A stretch of 64,000 nt of DNA, taken from Reinekea marina. GTDB lineage: Bacteria > Pseudomonadota > Gammaproteobacteria > Pseudomonadales > Natronospirillaceae. Below, piece by piece: positions 18,146-25,671 of this stretch. Every line of letters starts with the position of its first letter. The first letter of the stretch is position 1. A program made the translations under genes and the position numbers. The notes under the pieces were generated by a model, which saw only the letters and a program-made list of their open reading frames with translations, was not told the DNA's origin and searched no databases. Where the stretch lies: positions 1,903,501 to 1,967,500 of the forward strand of contig NZ_JAUFQI010000001.1 in NCBI RefSeq assembly GCF_030409715.1, read 5' to 3'.

Positions 18146-20209
18146 TTAAGAAACTTTCGTTCCTGGTGGAATTTCGCTATTGCCTTCTAGTATCCACAAG
18201 TCCTTGCCTTCGCCTGCCGCTAGAACCATGCCTTCACTCATGCCAAAGCGCATTTTTCTTGGTTTTAGGTTGTACACGAGAACTAGGTTTTTGCCGACTA
18301 GGTCTTCAGGTTGGTAGTGACTTTTAATGCCACTGAACACCTGACGGGTTTCACCGTTGCCAACATCGAGCTGTAATTGCAGCAGTTTATCAGCGCCTTC
18401 AACATGATCGGCTGCGATCACTTTAGCAACGCGCAGATCTACTGTGGCAAAATCATCGAATTCAATTGTACCGTCATTAGTGGATGGCTTATCTGCTTTT
18501 TTAGCTTTAGGCTCTGGTTTTTTCTCCGCTTTAGCTTCTGGCTTTTTGCCTGATTCAATAGCGGCATCAGCTTTGCTGGCATCAATAAGCTGCTCAATTT
18601 GCGTCATTTCAATACGGGTCAATAGTGGTTTGAACTTGTTGATGCTGTGTTCGGTTAACACCGTTTCTCGATCGGTAAAGTTTAGGCTGTTTACGTTTAA
18701 GAATGAGCAAACTTTGCCATTCAGTTCCGGCAAAATAGGACCTAAGTAGATCGCAATTAAGCGGAATAGATGAATGCCCATTGAACAAACATCAAGTACT
18801 TCTTGTGCTTTGCCTTCTTCTTTAGCCATGGCCCACGGTGCTTTGGCTTGAATATATTCATTGGCTTTATCAGCCAAAGCGATAGTCTCACGCACCGCTT
18901 TACTGTATTCACGTTTTTCGAATAAATTCGAAATGGTGCTGCCAGCGGCGATAAATTCTTTTAGCATTTCGGGTTCGGCGACATTGGCCGATAACTGACC
19001 GCCTGCTTTTTTTACAAAGCCGGCACAGCGGCTGGCAATGTTGACGACTTTGTTTACTAGATCGGTATTTACCCGTTGGGCAAAGTCTTCAAGGTTTAAA
19101 TCAATATCTTCCACACCAGAGCCTAATTTAGCAGCGTAATAATAACGAAGGTATTCTGGGTTTAAATGCTTTAAATAGCTGCTAGCCTGAATGAAGGTAC
19201 CGCGCGACTTCGACATTTTTTCACCATTAACGGTGATATAGCCGTGAGCGAACACGCCATCAGGTGTTTTGAAGTTTGCACTTGAAAGTGTTGCCGGCCA
19301 AAACAACGCGTGGAAATTGATAATGTCTTTACCAATAAAGTGATAAAGCTCGGCTTTGCTGTCTTTAGCCCAGTAGTCATCGAACTTTAAGCCTTCGGTG
19401 CGGTCACACAGGTTTTTAAAGCTGGCCATATAGCCGATAGGTGCATCGAGCCACACGTAAAAATACTTGCCCGTAGTACCAGGAATTTCGAAGCCAAAGT
19501 AAGGTGCGTCTCGGCTGATATCCCAAGCTTTTAGACCAGAATCTAACCACTCTGAAAGTTTATTGGCGACGCTGTCTTGTAAAGTGCCTGAGCGTGTCCA
19601 CTCTTGTAAAAAGTCTTGGAATTGTGGCAAATCAAAAAAGTAGTGCTCGGAGTCTTTTTCAATAGGTGTAGCACCTGAATAAGCCGATTTAGGGTCAATT
19701 AGCTCGTTGGGCTCGTAAGTGGCGCTGCACACTTCGCAAGCATCGCCATACTGGTCTTCTGCCTTGCATTTAGGGCAGGTGCCTTTAACGAATCGATCGG
19801 CCAAGAACATTTCTTTAACAGGGTCGTACAATTGGCGAATGGTTTTAACTTGAATATGGCCGTTTTCTTTTAAGCGTCCATAAATTAGTTCAGATAACGC
19901 TTTGTTTTCTGGTGAGTGCGTACTGTAGTAGTTATCGTGACCAATCAAAAAGCCTTGGGCGTCGGCCAGGTGATCTGCATGCATTTTTTCAATCCATTGC
20001 TCTGCAGTCATGCCTTCTTTTTCGGCGCGCAACATAACGGCTGTGCCATGCGTGTCATCTGCACAAACATAGTAGCAGTTATGCCCCATACTCTTTTGGA
20101 ACCGCACCCAGATATCGGTTTGAATTTGTTCCATCATATGCCCAAGGTGCAATTGACCATTGGCATAAGGAAGGGCGCTGGTGACAAGAATGTTGCGTGG
20201 TTCGCTCAT
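18146..20209 (-). CDS. metG: Methionyl-tRNA synthetase
   Basis: Charges tRNA-Met with methionine. The 687-residue long form is present. The class I signatures are HLGH (21-24) and KMSKS (about 332-336). The zinc knuckle is CPKC...CEVC around residues 145-160. An anticodon-binding helical domain follows, then a Lys/Ala/Pro-rich linker (about 550-580). The C-terminal EMAP/Trbp111-like tRNA-binding domain contains [20 protein letters not shown]. The stop lies 18 bp from the heptamer array. It is divergent from apbC, the usual gammaproteobacterial arrangement. Confidence 0.98.
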   Translation of the reverse strand: MSEPRNILVTSALPYANGQLHLGHMMEQIQTDIWVRFQKSMGHNCYYVCADDTHGTAVMLRAEKEGMTAEQWIEKMHADHLADAQGFLIGHDNYYSTHSPENKALSELIYGRLKENGHIQVKTIRQLYDPVKEMFLADRFVKGTCPKCKAEDQYGDACEVCSATYEPNELIDPKSAYSGATPIEKDSEHYFFDLPQFQDFLQEWTRSGTLQDSVANKLSEWLDSGLKAWDISRDAPYFGFEIPGTTGKYFYVWLDAPIGYMASFKNLCDRTEGLKFDDYWAKDSKAELYHFIGKDIINFHALFWPATLSSANFKTPDGVFAHGYITVNGEKMSKSRGTFIQASSYLKHLNPEYLRYYYAAKLGSGVEDIDLNLEDFAQRVNTDLVNKVVNIASRCAGFVKKAGGQLSANVAEPEMLKEFIAAGSTISNLFEKREYSKAVRETIALADKANEYIQAKAPWAMAKEEGKAQEVLDVCSMGIHLFRLIAIYLGPILPELNGKVCSFLNVNSLNFTDRETVLTEHSINKFKPLLTRIEMTQIEQLIDASKADAAIESGKKPEAKAEKKPEPKAKKADKPSTNDGTIEFDDFATVDLRVAKVIAADHVEGADKLLQLQLDVGNGETRQVFSGIKSHYQPEDLVGKNLVLVYNLKPRKMRFGMSEGMVLAAGEGKDLWILEGNSEIPPGTKVS

Positions 20210-20311
20210 GAGTATGTGCTGTCCTGTTAGTTGTGGGTAAAAATCCGAAATGATGGGTTTTTAAAGCCGAATTGCTGATTCTACTGAAATTCGCGTTAAT
20301 GACAACGGCAA

Positions 20312-20340
20312 TTGACCTTAGAGCAAATAATCCTTGTAAA
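20312..20340 (+). promoter_or_regulatory. Possible sigma70 promoter for apbC
   Basis: TTGACC at 20312-20317, a 17-base spacer and TGTAAA at 20335-20340 lie 55 bp before the apbC start. The -35 is near consensus and the -10 matches four of six bases. This is a pattern match only. Confidence 0.35.
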
Positions 20341-20394
20341 GCCGTAACTTAGCCTCATATAAAGGGCTAATTGGCATTTTAAAAGGTTCGCTTC

Positions 20395-21195
20395 ATGGAA
20401 AACGTTAAACGCATTATTGCGGTCGCATCTGGCAAGGGTGGTGTTGGTAAAAGTACAACCGCTGTTAACTTAGCTTTAGCCTTAAAAGCTAAAGGCCATT
20501 CTGTAGGTTTGCTCGATGCTGATATATATGGTCCTTCAATTGGGCTAATGCTGGGTGTAGCAGAAGGTACTAAGCCGAATGTCCATGAAGGCAATAATTT
20601 TGAACCTATAATTGCGCATGGCTTGCAAACGATGTCTATGGCCTACTTAGTAACCGATAAAACGCCCATGGTATGGCGCGGACCAATGGCCTCAGGCGCA
20701 CTGCAGCAAATATTGAATCAAACCCGTTGGGATAACCTAGATTACTTAGTTATCGATATGCCGCCTGGCACGGGTGATATTCAGCTCACGTTGGCACAAA
20801 AAGCCAAAGTAGACGGCGCGGTCATTGTGACAACTCCACAAGATTTAGCGTTGCTGGATGCTCAAAAAGGCATCGAAATGTTCCAAAAGGTTAAGGTGCC
20901 GGTGCTAGGTATTGTTGAAAATATGGCTGTTCATGTGTGTAGCCAATGTGGGCATGAAGAGCACATATTTGGTCAGCAAGGTGGGCAAAAATTAGCGGAT
21001 AAATATGAAGCGACTATTTTGGGTCAACTTCCGCTCGACATAAATATTCGCACAGAAACCGATAATGGCATACCCACAGTGGCCGCAAGTACCAACTCGA
21101 AGAACCGAGACCACTATCTAAGCATGGCCGACAACGTAATAGCCGAGTTAGCTAATATCGACAATGATGATGGCCCGGTTATTACCTTTAGCTAA
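20395..21195 (+). CDS. apbC: Iron-sulfur cluster carrier ATPase ApbC/Mrp
   Basis: 266-residue MinD/Mrp-family P-loop ATPase that carries Fe-S clusters to apo-proteins. The deviant Walker A is GKGGVGKS (13-20). The switch regions read DADIYGPS and VIDMPPGTGD. The cluster-binding CxxC is Cys182-Cys185 (CSQC). It is shorter than the E. coli protein because the N-terminal MIP18/DUF59 domain is absent: the ATG at 20395 is followed directly by NVKRIIAVASGKGG. It has an AAAAGG ribosome site and is divergent from metG. Confidence 0.93.
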   Translation: MENVKRIIAVASGKGGVGKSTTAVNLALALKAKGHSVGLLDADIYGPSIGLMLGVAEGTKPNVHEGNNFEPIIAHGLQTMSMAYLVTDKTPMVWRGPMASGALQQILNQTRWDNLDYLVIDMPPGTGDIQLTLAQKAKVDGAVIVTTPQDLALLDAQKGIEMFQKVKVPVLGIVENMAVHVCSQCGHEEHIFGQQGGQKLADKYEATILGQLPLDINIRTETDNGIPTVAASTNSKNRDHYLSMADNVIAELANIDNDDGPVITFS

Positions 21196-21315
21196 TTGAA
21201 CAAAGGGCACCCGTTTTAAAGTAGAGATAAGAAGTCGCAAGGCGCACACAAGTAAGATAAACGAAAGTGCGCTTAACCAACTTGACAACAACAAGTGAGT
21301 CTAGAATTTTTTTTT

Positions 21316-21389
21316 GCTTGCAGCTTGCAGCTTGCAGCTTGCAGCTTGCAGCTTGCAGCTTGCAGCTTGCAGCTTGCAGCTTGCAGCTT
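21316..21389. repeat. Second GCTTGCA heptamer array (about 10.5 copies)
   Basis: 74 bases of the same perfect heptamer, in the same orientation as the array at 18042, lie in the 263-bp spacer between apbC and manC. It is preceded by a run of T and followed by TAAAACTTC. The right flank TAAAACT reappears after the GCCCGCA array at 23233, suggesting a common origin. The spacer also holds the region before manC; no other gene is seen. Confidence 0.95.
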
Positions 21390-21458
21390 AAAACTTCTTT
21401 TTCCTTCCCAAGCTCACTGCTACAATAGAGACAATCACTTCGTTTAAGGAAAAACACT

Positions 21459-22862
21459 TTGATCATCCCCGTATTATTAGCTGGAGGCGTTGGTAGTCGA
21501 TTGTGGCCACTGTCTCGAGAGCTGTTCCCAAAGCAATGCATTAATCTAGTTGATGTAAACGAAAGTTTAATTCAACAAACGGCCTTGCGAACACAGCATA
21601 TTGGCTTGTCGGAAAACCCTATTGTAGTGTGCAATGACGAGCACCGCTTTATGATTGCTCAGCAAATGGCCGAGTGCGGAACGCAAGCTGATTTAATTCT
21701 TGAGCCAGAAGGCAAAAATACAGCACCCGCTATTGCATTGGCGGCTTTTCAGGCTATAGAGCGCGATGCCAGTGCCATTATGCTGGTATTACCGGCCGAT
21801 CATGTCATTAAAAATGAGCAGTTATTTGGTGAAGCTATAGAAAAAGCGATTGAACAGGCAAAAGCCGGTAAAATCGTAACTTTTGGAGTGCAACCCGCTT
21901 ACCCAGAAACAGGTTATGGTTATATTCAAGCCGCTTCTAAAAACGAAGTTAGTGATGTTAAAGCCTTCAAAGAAAAGCCCGATTTAGCCACTGCAGAATC
22001 CTACTTAAAAGAAGGCGGCTACTATTGGAATAGCGGTATGTTTGTGTTTTCAGCTCAAACCTACTTAGACGAGCTTAAAGCATTGCAGCCAAATATTTTC
22101 AATGCCGTTAAAGCCGCATACTCAGGTAAGCAACTCGATTTAGATTTTATTCGAGTTAACGCCGAAGCTTTTGCAAAATCGCCCGCCGATTCTATCGATT
22201 ACGCGGTTATGGAAAAAACCGATAAAGCGGTCGTTGTGCCATATACAGGTGATTGGAACGACATTGGCGCGTGGGCGGCCCTATATGATTTAGGCGAAAA
22301 AGACGCAAGTAACAATGTACTGACGGGCGATGTATTAACCCACGAAGCAAAAGGTAACTTAATTCGTGCCGAAAGCCGTTTAGTAGCCGCGGTTGGGGTT
22401 GATGATTTAGTTATCATCGAAACAGCCGATGCTGTTGCCGTTATGCCAAGAGAAAAAGCACAAGATATTAAACATATCGTAAACCAGTTAAAAGACTCTG
22501 GCCGAACCGAGCACCAAACCCACGTAAAGGTTTATCGCCCGTGGGGCAGTTATCAGGGCGTCGACAGCGGTGAGCGCCATCAGGTGAAAAACATCACCGT
22601 AAAACCTGGTGAAAAACTCTCGGTACAAATGCACCATCACCGAGCCGAGCACTGGATAGTAGTAAAAGGCACTGCAAACGTTACGATAGGTGAAAACACT
22701 CGACTAGTGAGCGAAAACGAATCGGTGTATATCCCCATAGGCGCAACTCACGCCCTAGAAAACCCTGGGAAAATCCCGTTAGAGTTGATAGAAGTGCAAA
22801 CAGGCTCTTATTTAGGTGAAGATGATATTGTGAGATTCACTGATCGGTATGGGCGGAAGTAG
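21459..22862 (+). CDS. manC: Mannose-1-phosphate guanylyltransferase / mannose-6-phosphate isomerase
   Basis: Type II bifunctional enzyme of 467 residues making GDP-mannose. The N-terminal nucleotidyltransferase has LAGGVGSRLWPLSRELFPKQ (7-26) and EPEGKNTAPA. The C-terminal cupin has PWGSYQGVD and the metal-binding QMHHHRAEHW near residue 388. The start is TTG at 21459: AAGGA lies eight bases upstream, and no ATG precedes the first beta-strand. It opens the polysaccharide region; its partner manB is 38 kb away at the other end. Confidence 0.93.
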   Translation: MIIPVLLAGGVGSRLWPLSRELFPKQCINLVDVNESLIQQTALRTQHIGLSENPIVVCNDEHRFMIAQQMAECGTQADLILEPEGKNTAPAIALAAFQAIERDASAIMLVLPADHVIKNEQLFGEAIEKAIEQAKAGKIVTFGVQPAYPETGYGYIQAASKNEVSDVKAFKEKPDLATAESYLKEGGYYWNSGMFVFSAQTYLDELKALQPNIFNAVKAAYSGKQLDLDFIRVNAEAFAKSPADSIDYAVMEKTDKAVVVPYTGDWNDIGAWAALYDLGEKDASNNVLTGDVLTHEAKGNLIRAESRLVAAVGVDDLVIIETADAVAVMPREKAQDIKHIVNQLKDSGRTEHQTHVKVYRPWGSYQGVDSGERHQVKNITVKPGEKLSVQMHHHRAEHWIVVKGTANVTIGENTRLVSENESVYIPIGATHALENPGKIPLELIEVQTGSYLGEDDIVRFTDRYGRK

Positions 22863-22866
22863 AAGG

Positions 22867-23114
22867 GCAGAACGGCGCCCTTACGGGCGTCCGCGAGTTT
22901 CAAGCTTCAAGCTGCAAGTAAATTCAAAAGCAAAAGATGCACCCCCCGTATTTCGTAGGAGTCTTCGGAGCTTGCGGAGAGACGAAAGGGTTAAGCAGAA
23001 CGGCGCCCTTTGGGCGTCCGCGAGCTTCGGGCTGCGAGCTGCGAGTAAGTTCAAAAGCAAAAGATGCACCTCTGTATTTCGTAGGAGTCTTCGGAGCTTG
23101 CGGAGAGACGAAAA
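22867..23114. repeat. Tandem duplication of about 120 bp at 128-bp period
   Basis: Copy A (22867-about 22986) and copy B (22995-about 23114) both run from GCAGAACGGCGCCC through a GGGCGTCCGCGAG hairpin arm. They then share heptamer-like CTGCAAG/CTGCGAG, AAAAGCAAAAGATGCACC, and end in GTAGGAGTCTTCGGAGC and GCGGAGAGACGAAA. Differences cluster in the hairpin loop and the heptamer part. The short frames here are not coding. It forms most of the 449-bp spacer between manC and the sulfatase-like gene. Confidence 0.9.
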
Positions 23115-23153
23115 GTTTTACTTGCAAACAAAACCAAACAATCCGTAAAATTT

Positions 23154-23233
23154 GCCCGCAGCCCGCAGCCCGCAGCCCGCAGCCCGCAGCCCGCAGCCCG
23201 CAGCCCGCAGCCCGCAGCCCGCAGCCCGCAGCC
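23154..23233. repeat. GCCCGCA tandem heptamer array (about 11 copies)
   Basis: 80 bases of perfect GCCCGCA repeats, a two-base variant (TT to CC) of the heptamer in the other two arrays, same orientation. Right flank CTAAAACTC resembles the flank at 21389. It ends 78 bp before the start of the YejM-like gene, so it could affect its transcription. Confidence 0.95.
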
Positions 23234-23311
23234 TAAAACTCTGTTATCGACATCCCCCCCATAAGCAAGGATAATACCCACCTTTAACTCTATCGAATCA
23301 TAAAGGGTAGT

Positions 23312-25096
23312 ATGGCGCGTAAATTTAAGGCCTTTTTCGGGCTGCTTGTTCTGTTTGTAGTGGTCTGCAGTGCCATAATGGCTTTGAACTTGGCAACTGG
23401 CTCACCTGGAGAGGGCTTGTTAGCCAAAATATACATTCCTTTAGCGTTTATTAGCCAAGCCTTTGCCTTTTCACTATTGCTAGCCGTGGTACTACTGCCA
23501 TTCTTACTTTTACCCTTGCCTTTTGTTATTTCTCTATACGCAATTTTGGCAGGTACTACTTGGTTGCTGTTAGCCGTAGATGCTTGGGTGTTCAGCGTGT
23601 ATCGGTTTCATATAAATGCCTTCTTTATAAAGATGTTATTTGTTGACCGTGCCGGTATGGGCGTGGGCAATGGAATTCTGCTGGTGGGGTTTGTTGCTTG
23701 GTTTGCTTTTATGGGGTTCACCTATTGGTTAGCGACGAAAGCTTTAGTTATATTAAGCAGGTTAAGAACAGGGCTTATCTTTAGTTTTTTGGCCGTGTTG
23801 TTAGTTATTGGGCAGGGTATACATGCGTGGGGATATGCCCACAACATGGGCGCTATTGTCAGTCTTACGCATACAGTGCCGTGGTATACGCCGTTAACGG
23901 CGACCACTAAATTAAAACAATTAGGCTGGTTTAATGAAGCCTTGGTAGAAGACAACCTCGTGCTTAAAGAGGGCAAGGTGAGTGGTTTTAACTACCCCGC
24001 AGAGCCCATTCAGTGCGTGGCAGAGAACACGCCAAATATCGTCATAGTTTCAGTAGAAAGCCTTCGATTCGATAGATACACCCCTGAAATTATGCCAAAT
24101 ATCACTGAAATTGGCCGAGAGTCGCTCTATTTTAGCAACCATTTAAGTACGGGGACGGTAACCGACAGAGGCGTATTCGGGTTAATCTATAGTCTGTCTC
24201 CAGTGTTCTTTAACAGTGCTATGGGTGCTGGCAAGCAACCGGCTTTAATAGAAAGCACTCAACAATTGGGTTACCAACATTGGGTGTTAGCCAACCAAGA
24301 TATAGAAGTAAATAAACTCGATACGTTGTTGTTTAATGGTATTGAACCGTTACAAAGCCAAGGTAAAGGCGCAGTTTATGAAGGTGATGCCAATTTAATT
24401 AAACAATTTAAAAAGCAGCTCGAAGCTAACCCAGAAGGCCAGCCGTTTTTCAGCTTTCTATTATTTAACGGGTCACATTTCCCATACTGGACGCCACCCA
24501 ATTACCCAAGCCCGTTTTTACCGGCTGAGCAGCTTCGTATTTCAAAAGTAAAGGATGACACCGAACCAAAGCCCTACCTAAACCAATACTCAAACTCTAT
24601 TCATTACTTAGATACTTTGGTAGGCGAGTTAAAAGCAACGCTGCAAGCGAATAACCAGTGGGAAAACACCATAGTTGTGATCACCGGCGACCATGGCGAA
24701 GAATTTAAAGACCAAAACGAACCCTATTGGGGGCATGGCAGCAACTTTACCCAATACCAAACCCAAGTGCCGCTCGTTATTCATTGGCCGGGCAAGCAGC
24801 AAGAAGTTAATTACCGAACTTCTCATGAAGATATTGCCGCCACCTTGGTGACCGAAGCACTAAGCTGTGATGTAGCGTTTGAAAGCATCTCAACCGGCGA
24901 ATCTCTATTCAGCGATGCTCAACGAGTGAATATAGTGGCCAGTTATGTAAACCAAGCCATCATAGTGGATGATTCGGTGAATGAGTTATTACCTGGCTTT
25001 GTAAAAAGCTACAGTTTGAAAAGCGTAGATGACAAAGTAGAAACACCAGTTTCTGCAATTAAAGGTGTTCAGAAAATCTATCAATATTTTAGATAA
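23312..25096 (+). CDS. YejM/PbgA-like membrane sulfatase-fold protein (DUF3413 type)
   Basis: 594 residues. Five hydrophobic segments (about 7-27, 40-60, 62-90, 120-142 and 153-172) precede a periplasmic linker (HAWGYAH...VPWYTPLTA) and an alkaline-phosphatase/sulfatase fold. The fold carries NIVIVSVESLRFDRY, TDRGVFGL, VVITGDHGEEF and WGHGSNF. This order is that of YejM/PbgA/LapC. No Cys/Ser sulfatase motif C/S-x-P-x-R is present; the equivalent stretch reads GTVTDRG, as in pseudo-sulfatase YejM relatives with a Thr. In enterics YejM tunes LPS synthesis; here it heads a polysaccharide-processing operon, so a local role (for example phosphoglycerol-type transfer) is possible. Confidence 0.8.
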   Translation: MARKFKAFFGLLVLFVVVCSAIMALNLATGSPGEGLLAKIYIPLAFISQAFAFSLLLAVVLLPFLLLPLPFVISLYAILAGTTWLLLAVDAWVFSVYRFHINAFFIKMLFVDRAGMGVGNGILLVGFVAWFAFMGFTYWLATKALVILSRLRTGLIFSFLAVLLVIGQGIHAWGYAHNMGAIVSLTHTVPWYTPLTATTKLKQLGWFNEALVEDNLVLKEGKVSGFNYPAEPIQCVAENTPNIVIVSVESLRFDRYTPEIMPNITEIGRESLYFSNHLSTGTVTDRGVFGLIYSLSPVFFNSAMGAGKQPALIESTQQLGYQHWVLANQDIEVNKLDTLLFNGIEPLQSQGKGAVYEGDANLIKQFKKQLEANPEGQPFFSFLLFNGSHFPYWTPPNYPSPFLPAEQLRISKVKDDTEPKPYLNQYSNSIHYLDTLVGELKATLQANNQWENTIVVITGDHGEEFKDQNEPYWGHGSNFTQYQTQVPLVIHWPGKQQEVNYRTSHEDIAATLVTEALSCDVAFESISTGESLFSDAQRVNIVASYVNQAIIVDDSVNELLPGFVKSYSLKSVDDKVETPVSAIKGVQKIYQYFR

Positions 25097-25103
25097 GGGC
25101 TAG

Positions 25104-25655
25104 TTGCAAAAATCAGATATGAATATTCGTTTGATAAACATAATAGCGTTCATGCTAGTGGCCACGCAATCTTGTGCGAGCAACGCGCAACTGAACAGTG
25201 CCTGCTCAACTAATTGGAAAATAACGGGCTACTACACGCCTGTAGAAAGTGAATATAATGGCAAAAATGCAACCATAACCGTAACAGGCATAGGCACATT
25301 ATCTTTTAATCAAAGTTTTCTAAAAGATGTAAAAATGGAAGGCTGGGGTAAAACCCGGCATGATTGGTACTTAGGCTATTATGGCCAGCGTTGGCATAAA
25401 AGCAATAAGCCCCTAAACGCTTTAGGGCAAGCGCTGGTAATTGGTACTGCCGCAACAGACCATAAATATATAGGCAGTGGCCAGCAGTTTTATGTTAATT
25501 CTAGCGCTGAGCTATTACAGAAACAGGTGTTTAAAGCGGGAGATGTTGGTCAAAAAATCAGAAAAAAGCATGTCGATATTTATACGGGTGAAGGCAGCCT
25601 AGCAAAGATTCAAACTTGGGAATTAACAGGCGAAGGAACCATTTGCCTCATATAA
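25104..25655 (+). CDS. Exported 3D-domain-like (MltA-type barrel) protein
   Basis: 183 residues with an N-terminal signal segment (INIIAFMLVATQSCASNAQ). The mature part opens with WKITGYYTPVESEY, the typical start of 3D/MltA-type double-psi barrels, and ends with KKHVDIYTGEGSLAKIQTW, which aligns with the ...IDVYVGEG aspartate element. Known relatives are lytic-transglycosylase or resuscitation-type wall enzymes; whether this one cleaves peptidoglycan or another glycan is not known. The TTG at 25104 follows AAGGG; an internal ATG at 25119 is the alternative. It is 7 bp after the YejM-like gene. Confidence 0.65.
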   Translation: MQKSDMNIRLINIIAFMLVATQSCASNAQLNSACSTNWKITGYYTPVESEYNGKNATITVTGIGTLSFNQSFLKDVKMEGWGKTRHDWYLGYYGQRWHKSNKPLNALGQALVIGTAATDHKYIGSGQQFYVNSSAELLQKQVFKAGDVGQKIRKKHVDIYTGEGSLAKIQTWELTGEGTICLI

Positions 25656-25671
25656 TTAGAAAGGATCATTG

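Noticed and set aside
18058..18327. Open frame reading LAACSLQ repeats through the heptamer array
   Set aside because: It is a by-product of the 7-bp period; it overlaps the end of metG on the other strand and has no ribosome site.
21188..21541. Minus-strand frame across the second heptamer array
   Set aside because: Runs into the manC start on the opposite strand and owes its length to the repeat.
18042..23233. CRISPR array
   Set aside because: The repeats are direct 7-bp tandem units without spacers, and no cas genes are present.
22849..23281. Several overlapping short frames in the manC-YejM spacer
   Set aside because: They are translations of the 128-bp duplication and GCCCGCA array in different frames; frames on both strands are equally open, which is a repeat effect.
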